Positions 1-7,322 of a stretch of DNA of 64,000 nucleotides are shown here, piece after piece (the stretch's first letter is position 1; each line of letters starts with the position of its first letter). Source of the DNA: an uncultured Eubacterium sp. (GTDB lineage: Bacteria; Bacillota; Clostridia; Oscillospirales; Acutalibacteraceae); NCBI GenBank assembly GCA_900539325.1, contig UQCC01000006.1, positions 62,001 to 126,000 of the forward strand, read 5' to 3'. The notes under the pieces were generated by a model. It did not search any database. It was given only the letters and a program-made list of their open reading frames with translations, and had not been told where the DNA came from. A program made the position numbers and the translations under genes.

Positions 1-976
1 CTTCATAATTTCTGCTTCTTGCATAGATGTAAACAATGTTTTCAAGAGCAGGACCGTAGTTAATTCTGTTGTCGGTATTGGTTGCAAAATAAAATGAAGT
101 GTCTGCCAAATAGTATTTTTTCTCACCCGTAAGTGATTTTTTTGATTTCATATCAAATCGTTTGCATTCGTATAGGATTTTTGCATCAGTAAGTGCCTTA
201 ATATACCTGTCAAGAGTGGTACGCTTTATTTTTATGCCGTCTTTCTCAAGAGCGTTTTGTAAGCTTGTGATACTCATAGTTGCACCGTAGTTGTTGATTA
301 TAAAATCTCGTACTTTGATAAATGCTTCTCGATTGTTAATTTTAATTCGAGTTTTTATGTCTTTGTCGAAAATCTCACTTATAACAGATTTGACATAAGT
401 TCTTTTATCCGCAAGATTGTCATATTGAATTGCCAAAGGAAAACCGCCTTCGAGCAAATAGTTGCTTAGCTCTATTGTTAAGTTGGTATTAATCGGTTTG
501 CCATAAAACTTTTTTATGTCAATATATTCTTCAAAGCTAAGCGGAAACATCTCGAATTCAATATATCTGCCTGTTAATTTGGTGGCAAGCTCACCGCTGA
601 GCAAATATGAATTAGAGCCTGTAATGAAAATTGAAAATTCTCCGTCACCACGATATGCGTTTATTACTTCTTCAAAATTCTTAACATTTTGTATTTCGTC
701 AACAAATATATATTTCAAACCGTCAGCTTTAGATTTTGATTCTAATAATTCATCAAGCTGATCATCGGTTTTAACTTTTCTATATTCACGGCTGTCTAAA
801 TCTAAAAAGATAATGTTTTCGTCTTTGACGCCTTTAGCGGTCAGCTCTTCTATAATGGTTTTCATAAGAGATGATTTTCCGCATCGTCTTACACCGGTTA
901 TAACTTTTATGATTTCTGCATCATCATAAAAAGCTCTGATTTTGTTTAAATAGTTTTCACGCTTGAAAAGTGTCAT
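1..976 (-). CDS. AAA_14/DUF4143-type ATP-binding protein, 3' end cut by window
   Basis: The reading frame is open from the ATG at 974-976 (GAGGTG ribosome site just upstream) to the left edge, about 325 codons, so the C-terminus lies outside the window. Residues 28-36 (GVRRCGKSS) form a P-loop, followed by a Walker B-like YIFVDEIQN and a sensor-like FITGSNSYLLSG. This is the pattern of the archaeal/bacterial AAA_14 plus DUF4143 family. Members are common, often laterally acquired P-loop ATPases of poorly known role. The start of a DUF4143-like helical region is visible in the second half. It is transcribed away from queT. Family call is firm; cellular function is unknown. Confidence 0.85.
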   Translation of the reverse strand, partial: MTLFKRENYLNKIRAFYDDAEIIKVITGVRRCGKSSLMKTIIEELTAKGVKDENIIFLDLDSREYRKVKTDDQLDELLESKSKADGLKYIFVDEIQNVKNFEEVINAYRGDGEFSIFITGSNSYLLSGELATKLTGRYIEFEMFPLSFEEYIDIKKFYGKPINTNLTIELSNYLLEGGFPLAIQYDNLADKRTYVKSVISEIFDKDIKTRIKINNREAFIKVRDFIINNYGATMSITSLQNALEKDGIKIKRTTLDRYIKALTDAKILYECKRFDMKSKKSLTGEKKYYLADTSFYFATNTDNRINYGPALENIVYIYARSRNYE

Positions 977-1022
977 ATTATTCACCTCAACATAATTATA
1001 TGCAATAAAACACAAAAAATCA

Positions 1023-1071
1023 AGTTAAGGGGATAAAAAATGCAAAAATGATAAAAAATATCCCCTTAACT
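1023..1071. repeat. Perfect 13-bp inverted repeat upstream of the ATPase gene
   Basis: AGTTAAGGGGATA at 1023-1035 is exactly mirrored by TATCCCCTTAACT at 1059-1071, with a 23-nt A-rich loop. It lies about 47 bp upstream of the ATPase start and about 85 bp before the queT promoter. It could be an operator for a dimeric regulator, a transcript hairpin or a mobile-element scar. No terminator-type T-run follows on either strand. Confidence 0.6.
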
Positions 1072-1155
1072 CGGTTAAAAATCGTTTTGGTTGCTGTTTT
1101 ATTGAAATCAGAATAGCTTTTTATTGAATAGAATAAAATTTTTATAATTATACTC

Positions 1156-1183
1156 TTGAAAATCTCATTTAGTGTGTTATAAT
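1156..1183 (+). promoter_or_regulatory. Sigma-A promoter for queT
   Basis: TTGAAA at 1156-1161 and TATAAT at 1178-1183 are separated by 16 bp. The predicted transcript would start near 1190, just before the riboswitch-like leader. Confidence 0.65.
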
Positions 1184-1200
1184 AACAACCGTTAATCTAT

Positions 1201-1290
1201 ATAAGCGATTTAGCCGATGGTGGTTAAATATGGGGGTTAACATTGCGGTACTTGGCACAAACCCGCAATATTAGTGGTATTTTCGCTGTA
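1201..1290 (+). promoter_or_regulatory. Candidate preQ1-III riboswitch leader of queT
   Basis: The leader between the promoter and queT folds with an outer stem AGCGA (1204-1208) to TCGCT (1283-1287). It also has a hairpin TTGCGG (1243-1248) to CCGCAA (1263-1268), and a GTTAA/TTAAC pairing in the intervening part that could join a pseudoknot. The preQ1-III class is known chiefly from Ruminococcaceae upstream of queT transporters, which matches this gene and this host. I see no clear intrinsic terminator in it. The class assignment is by context and general layout, not by a covariance search. Confidence 0.6.
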
Positions 1291-1324
1291 CTACTCGTAA
1301 AAACAAAACTAAGGAGATAATTTA

Positions 1325-1867
1325 ATGAGTATCAAAAAGAAGAACGCTTTTATTGCACAAACGGCAATAATTGCGGCAATGTACGCTGCGCTTACTTATG
1401 CGCAAAATCTTATTTTACCCGGCACAACAACTATGGCTGTGCAGTTCAGAGCATCGGAGGCGCTCAATGTTTTGGCATTGTTCACTCCTGCCGCTATTCC
1501 GGGGCTTACGCTCGGATGCGTTATCTCAAACCTTGCAAGTATCGGACAGGGCTTGCCGCTTGATATGATTTTCGGCTCGTTGGCAACTCTCGGCTCGGTT
1601 ACTTGTATGTATTTTTTGAGAGAGGTCAAGGTCGGCAAATATCCGCTTCTTGCAATGCTTATGCCGGCAATTTGGAACGGCGTTGTCATCGGCTGGGAAA
1701 TTGAGCATTTCTTTATTGAAGGCAAGTTTGAATTTGTAGGCTTTCTCACACAGGGCGGATGTGTTGCCCTCGGTGAGCTTGGTGTTATGGCTGTGCTTGG
1801 CACGGTACTCTATTTTGTGATTATCAAAAACAATCTTCACAAAACAATTATTAAAAAACCACAATAA
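1325..1867 (+). CDS. queT: QueT-family queuosine-precursor transporter
   Basis: This is a 180-residue hydrophobic protein with about five membrane segments. Its N-terminal AMYAALTYAQN and the following AVQFRASEALNVLALF are characteristic of the QueT family. These are integral-membrane substrate-binding (S) components of energy-coupling-factor transporters thought to import preQ1 or a related queuosine precursor. The ATG follows AAGGAGATAATTT, a good ribosome site. The gene is monocistronic: a promoter and riboswitch-like leader lie upstream and a strong hairpin terminator lies 10 bp downstream. The ECF ATPase and T component are not nearby, as is usual for group II ECF systems. Confidence 0.9.
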   Translation: MSIKKKNAFIAQTAIIAAMYAALTYAQNLILPGTTTMAVQFRASEALNVLALFTPAAIPGLTLGCVISNLASIGQGLPLDMIFGSLATLGSVTCMYFLREVKVGKYPLLAMLMPAIWNGVVIGWEIEHFFIEGKFEFVGFLTQGGCVALGELGVMAVLGTVLYFVIIKNNLHKTIIKKPQ

Positions 1868-1876
1868 AATAAAAAA

Positions 1877-1915
1877 ATGCGTATGCTTGGAGCGAACAGG
1901 CATACGCATTTTTTG
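1877..1915. terminator. Bidirectional rho-independent terminator
   Basis: ATGCGTATGC (1877-1886) pairs with GCATACGCAT (1900-1909). A T-run follows on the plus strand and an A-run precedes it, so it can end both queT and the convergent YitT gene. Confidence 0.85.
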
Positions 1916-2794
1916 TCAGTCTTTTTTCTGTTTTGCACCGAAAATGTCGGCAACTTCGGTTATGGATATGTATGCTCCGGGGTCAACGGAATGCACGATT
2001 TCTCTCATTTTACCGATTTGAAATCTGTTGAGTACAAAGTAAATAACGGTTTTGTCGCTGTCGGAATAATAGCCTTTTGCGTCAAAAAATGTTATTCCGT
2101 TTTCAAACTCCTTTGAAAGTCTTTCGCAAATTTCATTGTGTTTTGTGGTGATAATCATTGCTGATTTTGAACGGTCAAAGCCCTCAACTATGTAGTCGAT
2201 TACCTTGAGTGCAACAATATATGTTACTATGGAATATAACGGCAAAATCCAGCTGTGATATATAATTCCGCACACGATGTACAAAATAACATTGTATATC
2301 ATTACGAAAGTTCCAACCGTGAGTGACAGCTTTTTTGCGAAGATAACTGCCAAAACTTCTATGCCGTCCATAGCTCCGCCGTAGCGGATTGCAATACCGC
2401 TTCCCGCACCGGAAATGAGTCCGCCGAACACTGCACAAAGGAACAAATCATCTTTTGCAAACGGCGACAAAAACGAAACATCGATAGGGAGTACATCCGT
2501 TATCAGCCACGCAGACAGCGAATAAATCGCAACTACATATACGGCATAAACGGTGAAAACCCAGCCTTGTTTTTTTGCACCGAACAAAAATATCGGAATG
2601 TTCAGCACGGCAAGGAACAGCGAAAGCGACATCCAATCGGGCGTCAGCTGACCCAAAAGCATTGATGTGCCCGATATTCCGCTGTCGTACAGTTTAACGG
2701 GTGCTAAAAACATCGTGACGCCTATGGCATTGACTATTCCGGCAACGGTGAGCATAAGAATGTTTTTTATTTTGATTTGCTTTAAAAAATTCAT
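1916..2794 (-). CDS. YitT family membrane protein
   Basis: This 292-residue protein has five to six hydrophobic helices in the first two thirds (DUF161/YitT_membrane). The soluble C-terminal domain, with SAMIITTKHNEI and YISITEVADIFGA, is the DUF2179 fold. The function of YitT proteins is not established; a transport or sensing role is usually guessed. I start it at the ATG of MNFLKQIKIK (2792-2794), preceded by AAAGG, rather than 25 codons further upstream inside the preceding gene. It follows the NifX-like gene by 10 bp, so the two are probably one transcript. Confidence 0.88.
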   Translation of the reverse strand: MNFLKQIKIKNILMLTVAGIVNAIGVTMFLAPVKLYDSGISGTSMLLGQLTPDWMSLSLFLAVLNIPIFLFGAKKQGWVFTVYAVYVVAIYSLSAWLITDVLPIDVSFLSPFAKDDLFLCAVFGGLISGAGSGIAIRYGGAMDGIEVLAVIFAKKLSLTVGTFVMIYNVILYIVCGIIYHSWILPLYSIVTYIVALKVIDYIVEGFDRSKSAMIITTKHNEICERLSKEFENGITFFDAKGYYSDSDKTVIYFVLNRFQIGKMREIVHSVDPGAYISITEVADIFGAKQKKD

Positions 2795-2804
2795 AATCCG
2801 GCCT

Positions 2805-3161
2805 TTATGAGTCGTGGTGATCGTGCTTGTGGTTGCAATTTGCCTTGCTGTTTTGCTCCATTTCTCCATGCAAAAACTTGATTACGGCAGAGTCGCAGTT
2901 GCCTGTATTGCCTGCATAAATTGTAATTCCTGCGGCTTCAAGCGAATCAACGGCTCCTTGACCGAGATTGCCGCAAATGAGGGTATCAACACCTATTTCC
3001 TTGATGTAGCCTGCAATTCCGTGATGAGAGTGCTTGCCCATACTTTCAAGGTGAACCTTTTGGATTTCGCCGTCGTTGCTTGTTTCGTATACCTTCATAT
3101 ACTGTGTTTTGCCGAAATGCTGATTTATCATTCCGTTATCATATGTTACTGCTATAATCAT
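2805..3161 (-). CDS. NifX/NifB-type (dinitrogenase Fe-Mo cofactor family) protein
   Basis: The protein has 118 residues. The first 95 form the small NifX/VnfX-like fold (MIIAVTYDNGMINQHFGKT, then TLICGNLGQGA and IYAGNTGNCDSAV). These domains bind metalloclusters or their precursors. In non-fixing anaerobes they occur as stand-alone proteins of unknown partner. The tail is rich in His, Cys, Asn and Asp (CNHKHDHHDS), which suggests metal binding. No nif genes are visible nearby. It appears to lead a two-gene unit with YitT. Confidence 0.85.
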   Translation of the reverse strand: MIIAVTYDNGMINQHFGKTQYMKVYETSNDGEIQKVHLESMGKHSHHGIAGYIKEIGVDTLICGNLGQGAVDSLEAAGITIYAGNTGNCDSAVIKFLHGEMEQNSKANCNHKHDHHDS

Positions 3162-3307
3162 AATTTTCCCTCGCTTAGATTATTTATTTGATTATACATT
3201 ATTTTGCAACTTTTAACAAGGTGAGTAATTGTAAAAAAATTATATACGCTGTTTCATTTGTTAATTGTTTTGGTTATAATAGTTTTGTACAGAAAGGAAA
3301 TTTTATT

Positions 3308-4294
3308 ATGAGCATTGAAGAAGTAAACAAATCATTGGAAAAACTGAAAACCCTGCCTAAGGTTGATTATTCAAAAAAAGACGAGCTTGCACAAAAATTG
3401 ATTAATACCGTTGGTCATCCGCTTTATACTCTTAGCAAAGAAAACGAGGCACTTAAAAGTCTTATTGAAAAAGCACACAAGGCACTTGACAACGGTTGGG
3501 AACTTGACGAGGTGTTTAATGACATTCGTGATGTGTCAATCCATTATGCCGAAAAGGGAGATTTGTTCTATCCGCTTTTAAAGGTGAAGTATGAAATTTC
3601 CGGTCCGAGCGATGTTATGTGGACCACGGATGATGAAATCAGGGACGATATTAATGCTCTTGCAAAAGATGTTGAGCGTGGGGAAGAATGGAAAGAAAAA
3701 TTCAAAATGCTTCTCGGCAGGCTCACCCAAATGATAAGGCAGGAGGAAAAGGTGCTGTTCCCCGTATCTGCGGTTAATTTTACCGACGAGGAGTGGCACG
3801 GCATTTATCGTGACCGATTTTCTTATGATTCGGCGTTCGGAATAAAGGAAGAAACTTGGGATGAGGTAAAGGATTTGCCGAAGAGTGCGGTAGGCTTTAC
3901 CGATAAAATCAATATGCCGACGGGCAGTCTTTCGCTTGAACAACTTGAAGCACTTATGGACACAATTCCGATGGAGATAACCTTTGTTGATGTTGATGAC
4001 ACAAATGCTTATTACAATGATAACGGCGAAAAATTCTTTAAGCGTCCGCAAATGTCACTCGGACGCAAGGTTTATTCGTGTCATCCGCCCAAGGTTGAAG
4101 CAATGGTTAGGGCCATTATTGCCGATTTTAAATCGGGCAAACGCAATGAAGTTCAGGTTTGGAGTGAGAAAAAGAGTATGCCTATGTGCATAACTTATCG
4201 TGCGGTGCGTGATAAAAACGGTAATTATCTCGGTACTGCGGAGTTTGTGCAAAATATGACCTTTGCAAAAAACTATTTTACAAAAGGAGAATGA
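3308..4294 (+). CDS. DUF438 protein: hemerythrin-like domain plus PAS domain
   Basis: The protein has 328 residues. The N-terminal half follows the DUF438/hemerythrin layout (IHYAEKGDLFYPLL, MWTTDDEIR, MIRQEEKVLFP). From about residue 205 a PAS domain is clear, with TIPMEITFVDVDD, the hallmark CHPP and YLGTAEFVQ. Relatives are thought to sense redox state or small ligands. Two expected metal ligands look lost: the Glu of the HYxxKE motif is Gly84, and the His of the MWxxHDEIR motif is Asp108, so a diiron site is doubtful. The start is the ATG after AGAAAGGAAATTTTATT, not the upstream in-frame ATG at 3188. The next gene follows directly. Confidence 0.85.
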   Translation: MSIEEVNKSLEKLKTLPKVDYSKKDELAQKLINTVGHPLYTLSKENEALKSLIEKAHKALDNGWELDEVFNDIRDVSIHYAEKGDLFYPLLKVKYEISGPSDVMWTTDDEIRDDINALAKDVERGEEWKEKFKMLLGRLTQMIRQEEKVLFPVSAVNFTDEEWHGIYRDRFSYDSAFGIKEETWDEVKDLPKSAVGFTDKINMPTGSLSLEQLEALMDTIPMEITFVDVDDTNAYYNDNGEKFFKRPQMSLGRKVYSCHPPKVEAMVRAIIADFKSGKRNEVQVWSEKKSMPMCITYRAVRDKNGNYLGTAEFVQNMTFAKNYFTKGE

Positions 4295-4296
4295 AA

Positions 4297-4857
4297 ATGA
4301 GTTTGTTTTTGGGCCCCGTCCATTTTTGGCTTTATGATAAAATAAAAAATCAGGAAGCGTTAACCTCGTTGATTGCCGAGCATTTCGACAAAGGCGCCGA
4401 ATATACAAAGCAATTGCAGCCGCTTGAAGAAGTTATAGATGAGGGCAACATTCACGGTTGGTTGCAATCGCAAATTACGGATGCCGAAACAAGATATGCA
4501 AGTCTTGTATCTGTGATTATGAACGAAAATGAAAATGCCCTTGATGAAATAAAAAAAGTCGCCTATGATTTCGGCAGGCAAAACAGCCTGAACGAAAACA
4601 CAGACGCAGAAAACGCATATCAAGCGTTTAATGATTTTTTTGTAAACGGTATGCCGTGCGACAGAGTGAATATGATTGTATGCAGCGATGTTAATTCGCT
4701 CAAATTTAAGGAAACAGCCGATGTTCACTCACAGTATTGGAACGGTGACAGCTCCGTTTATTATCAAATCAGAAACGAAATTATGCGTGGAATGCTGGAC
4801 GGCACAAGCATTAAATTGAAAGTTGACACAGACAGCTATGTGCTGATTAAAGAATGA
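4297..4857 (+). CDS. Uncharacterised protein downstream of the DUF438/PAS gene
   Basis: This is a 186-residue soluble, acidic, mostly helical protein that I do not recognise. It has no signal peptide or membrane segment. It begins LFLGPVHFWLYDKI and contains a conserved-looking HSQYWNGDSSVYYQ near residue 150. Its ATG lies 8 nt after AAAGGAG, two bases after the stop of the DUF438 gene, so translation is probably coupled. An in-frame ATG at 4291 is too close to the ribosome site. The pairing suggests it acts with the PAS/hemerythrin-like protein, but that is inference. Confidence 0.75.
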   Translation: MSLFLGPVHFWLYDKIKNQEALTSLIAEHFDKGAEYTKQLQPLEEVIDEGNIHGWLQSQITDAETRYASLVSVIMNENENALDEIKKVAYDFGRQNSLNENTDAENAYQAFNDFFVNGMPCDRVNMIVCSDVNSLKFKETADVHSQYWNGDSSVYYQIRNEIMRGMLDGTSIKLKVDTDSYVLIKE

Positions 4858-4866
4858 ATATATATT

Positions 4867-5709
4867 TTAATCATTTAAAAATGCTTTTATTTCATCGGCA
4901 CGGTCAAGACCTTGCTTGTAGCCGAGCTGATATATTGACTCAAGTTTTGAAACATCCTTTTCAAGCGTAGAAACATGAAGCGGTGCTGCCGGTTGAATTA
5001 CAAGTGCGGTGCCGTTTTCTTCGCATTGTTTTACAAACTCAAGCTGGGTATTGTACATAATGTGGCGGTTAACTGCCGCTTCACCGATTTTCGGAAATTT
5101 TTTAAAAATCTTTTTTACTTTTGGATTCATAGGGCTTTTTGTATATCCCTTGCATTGCGTGAGAATTACAACTGCCTTTTTGCAACCGTCGTCAAATGCA
5201 CGCTCAAGCGGAATAGAGTCAACAAGACCACCGTCAAAAAATGTCGTTCCGCCGATTTCAACCCCGTTTGTAACGCCCGGCAAGGAACAACTTGCTTTCA
5301 GCTCGTCACAGCCGCTTCGCATACTTTTAGGGTAAAAATACTCCGGCTTGCCTGTTAAGCCGTTTGTTGCAACAGCACAAAGAACGGTGTTGCTTTTGTC
5401 AAACTCATCTTGATTAAGCGGAGCAATATCGTATGCAAGCTCACCGAAAATCCAGTCGGTGTTTAAAAACGTATGGCCCTTTAATATGTTGCCGAATCCC
5501 ATATAATTTTTGTTGTTTGAGTAATTTATAATTATATCATGCTGACGGCGGTAGTTTTTTGCAATGTAGGAGGTTGCGTTGCAACTGCCTGCCGACACCC
5601 CGATAACATATGGGAACTCAATTTCTTTTTCAATAAAAGCGTCAAGCACGCCGCTCGTGTAAATCGAACGGTTGCCGCCGCCCTCAAGTACCAATCCTGA
5701 ACTGTACAT
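4867..5709 (-). CDS. Patatin-like phospholipase
   Basis: The protein has 280 residues. It shows the patatin signature: a glycine-rich oxyanion loop (LVLEGGGNRSIYTSGV), the nucleophile elbow GVSAG with Ser39, and the catalytic Asp in FFDGGLVDSIP. These form a Ser-Asp dyad that hydrolyses acyl esters of phospholipids. There is no signal peptide, so it should be cytosolic or peripheral. The ATG of MYSSGLVLEG is 9 nt after AGGTG; an upstream GTG overlaps that ribosome site and is less likely. It stands alone, separated from the next upstream gene by a terminator. Confidence 0.9.
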   Translation of the reverse strand: MYSSGLVLEGGGNRSIYTSGVLDAFIEKEIEFPYVIGVSAGSCNATSYIAKNYRRQHDIIINYSNNKNYMGFGNILKGHTFLNTDWIFGELAYDIAPLNQDEFDKSNTVLCAVATNGLTGKPEYFYPKSMRSGCDELKASCSLPGVTNGVEIGGTTFFDGGLVDSIPLERAFDDGCKKAVVILTQCKGYTKSPMNPKVKKIFKKFPKIGEAAVNRHIMYNTQLEFVKQCEENGTALVIQPAAPLHVSTLEKDVSKLESIYQLGYKQGLDRADEIKAFLND

Positions 5710-5736
5710 ATTTTTTATCACCTATTGTTATCTATT

Positions 5737-5761
5737 AAAAAAGAGCAACGCATGGTTGCTC
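5737..5761 (-). terminator. Rho-independent terminator of the small membrane protein gene
   Basis: GAGCAAC (5743-5749) and GTTGCTC (5755-5761) form a hairpin followed on the minus strand by TTTTTT. It ends the gene at 5790-6059 before the patatin gene. Confidence 0.8.
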
Positions 5762-5789
5762 TCTTTATTGTTGTTTAATGTTTAATCGA

Positions 5790-6059
5790 TTATTCTGCGT
5801 CTGCCTTTTTCTTTGCAGCCTTCTTTTTAGGAGCAGTCTTTTTTGGCTCTGCCTTTGGTGCTTCCTCTTCAGCCTTTGCTTCTTCAGCGGCAACATCTAC
5901 GATTTCAATATCGTTGTCACATTCAAAGAAATCGTTGTCGTCAAAATATTCAGGTTCTTTTTTAGCTGTGAGCTTTTGGATAGCAACATATGCGGCAGCT
6001 GCAAGTGCTACGAGAGCAGCAATTACGCTGATAACTTTAACAAATTTTTTAAATTTCAT
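5790..6059 (-). CDS. Small membrane-anchored protein with Lys/Ala/Pro-rich tail
   Basis: This 89-residue protein has an N-terminal KFKKFVKV followed by one hydrophobic helix (about residues 8-27). Next comes an acidic stretch (EPEYFDDNDFFECDND), then a low-complexity tail with KAEPKKTAPKKKAAKKKA that resembles histone H1 or AlgP-type tails. The charge switches from strongly acidic to strongly basic within 40 residues. The ATG has a perfect AGGAGG 8 nt upstream. I do not recognise a named family. Orientation suggests a basic cytoplasmic tail, but topology is not certain. Confidence 0.75.
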   Translation of the reverse strand: MKFKKFVKVISVIAALVALAAAAYVAIQKLTAKKEPEYFDDNDFFECDNDIEIVDVAAEEAKAEEEAPKAEPKKTAPKKKAAKKKADAE

Positions 6060-6160
6060 GGGTGAACCCTCCTTGATATCATATATTCATTATAATATTT
6101 GCAAATCGTAAAGTCAATAGCAGAATTTTAAATTAATTGTCTGTTCATTATTAAAATTTG

Positions 6161-6460
6161 TTTAGGCTGTTGAGAAAGATTCTGAATTTCGTTTTCTTGC
6201 GAACTTTGCTGTACGATGGTACCGCTTGTGAGCAAAAAACGAAAAACGCCAAAAGTGTTGCAAACTCGATGTTTGCGACACTTTTACAATCCCTCCGAGT
6301 GCGATAAATCGCACTTACCGTCTCACCTACCGGTTCGGTCAGTTCTTCTGCATTAAAATGCAGAGGTCTCCACAGGAAACCCGCACTTTTACACAAGGAA
6401 GGCATTAAGCGGTTAGTCTATTTTTATAGGCGTGATTCAGGGCCTTTATCGACAGTCTAA
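6161..6460. repeat. Multi-hairpin repeat element, copy 1
   Basis: This is one of two related non-coding elements; the other is at 54826-55058. The ends are inverted repeats: left TTTAGGCTGTTGAGAAAG at 6161-6178, right CTTTATCGACAGTCTAAA at 6444-6461. Inside are the shared hairpin TTTCGTTTT.TTGC / GCAAAAAACGAAA (6187-6244) around a shared GTACGATGGTACCG, and a 15-bp stem (6251-6265 with 6271-6285, 5-nt loop). Further hairpins are AGTGCGAT/ATCGCACT and CTGCATT/AATGCAG. It fills most of a 484-bp gap before the XRE gene at 6544. A minus-strand ORF across it is not convincing. Confidence 0.75.
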
Positions 6461-6543
6461 ATTTTTATTTTTGGCATATGTAAACTCATTTTGATGTGAT
6501 GTAAAAGACTTTTGAATAGACTTTTATCTATCGATTTGGTAGA

Positions 6544-7197
6544 ATGATGACAAGAAAGGAGATGATTAAAACGGAAATAGGCGACAAAATACTTAAAGCA
6601 AGGAAAAATGCCAACCTTACCCAAAATCAGTTGGCGGAAATGCTCGGTGTATCGAGGCAATCGGTTTCAAATTGGGAAAATAATCGTGCATATCCCGATA
6701 TTATAAGTGTTATAAAAATAAGTGACATTTGCAAAATCAGCCTTGATTCATTGCTTAAAAATGATGAAAAAATGATTAAGCACCTTGAAGAAAGTACAAA
6801 TACTGTTAAAACAAAAAGTAAATACATTAAAATTGTTGAAATTGTGTTTTTTGTCATTGTGTGGGCGGTGAGCCTTGTTGTTTTATATTTGACAAGGTAC
6901 GAATATCAATCGGTTGTCAATATAATTTTATATTGCGTTATGCCGCTTGTGATTATTGTTGTGTCAACATTAATCGGCAATAATTCCTGGGGTCGGGAAA
7001 AAACATTTATGCCCTATGTTTTCGGTGTGATGTACAGCACGCTTACGCTGTTTGAATATGTGTTTATTCCCGACAGCATAGGAGATAAGCACGATATAAT
7101 GTATGTTGTGTTCAATTCTGCCGGTCCGCTTTTGATTTGGGGCATAGCACTTTCGTATTTGGGTATATTATTCGGAAATAAAATAAGTAAGAAGTGA
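6544..7197 (+). CDS. XRE-family regulator with C-terminal membrane domain
   Basis: This 217-residue protein has an N-terminal XRE helix-turn-helix (about residues 10-65; LTQNQLAEMLGVSRQSVSNW). Four hydrophobic segments follow, so the DNA-binding domain is tethered to the membrane. Such one-component membrane regulators are common in Firmicutes; ligand and targets are unknown. The start is unsure: 6544 has a poor ribosome site, while AAAGGAG at 6555-6561 abuts an in-frame ATG at 6562. The gene lies 83 bp downstream of repeat copy 1. The regulator at 55159 has the same position next to copy 2. Confidence 0.85.
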   Translation: MMTRKEMIKTEIGDKILKARKNANLTQNQLAEMLGVSRQSVSNWENNRAYPDIISVIKISDICKISLDSLLKNDEKMIKHLEESTNTVKTKSKYIKIVEIVFFVIVWAVSLVVLYLTRYEYQSVVNIILYCVMPLVIIVVSTLIGNNSWGREKTFMPYVFGVMYSTLTLFEYVFIPDSIGDKHDIMYVVFNSAGPLLIWGIALSYLGILFGNKISKK

Positions 7198-7322
7198 TTT
7201 ATAAAAAGATTTATGACAAACTGCAGGCTTTATTGATAGGTTTGGATTAACGGTTTTTGTGAATCTTTTTATTATGTCTATACATTTTTATGTTTTGATG
7301 TTATAATAATCTTGGTGATGTT

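Noticed and set aside
1396..1803. 135-codon open frame on the minus strand inside queT
   Set aside because: It overlaps a clear QueT family gene on the plus strand, has no ribosome site, and its translation has no domain. The same applies to the many long antisense or shifted frames inside dnaK, pnp, rpl and other strongly biased genes.
6151..6405. 84-codon minus-strand frame over the first repeat copy
   Set aside because: It covers hairpins of the repeat element, and copy 2 does not preserve an equivalent protein sequence.
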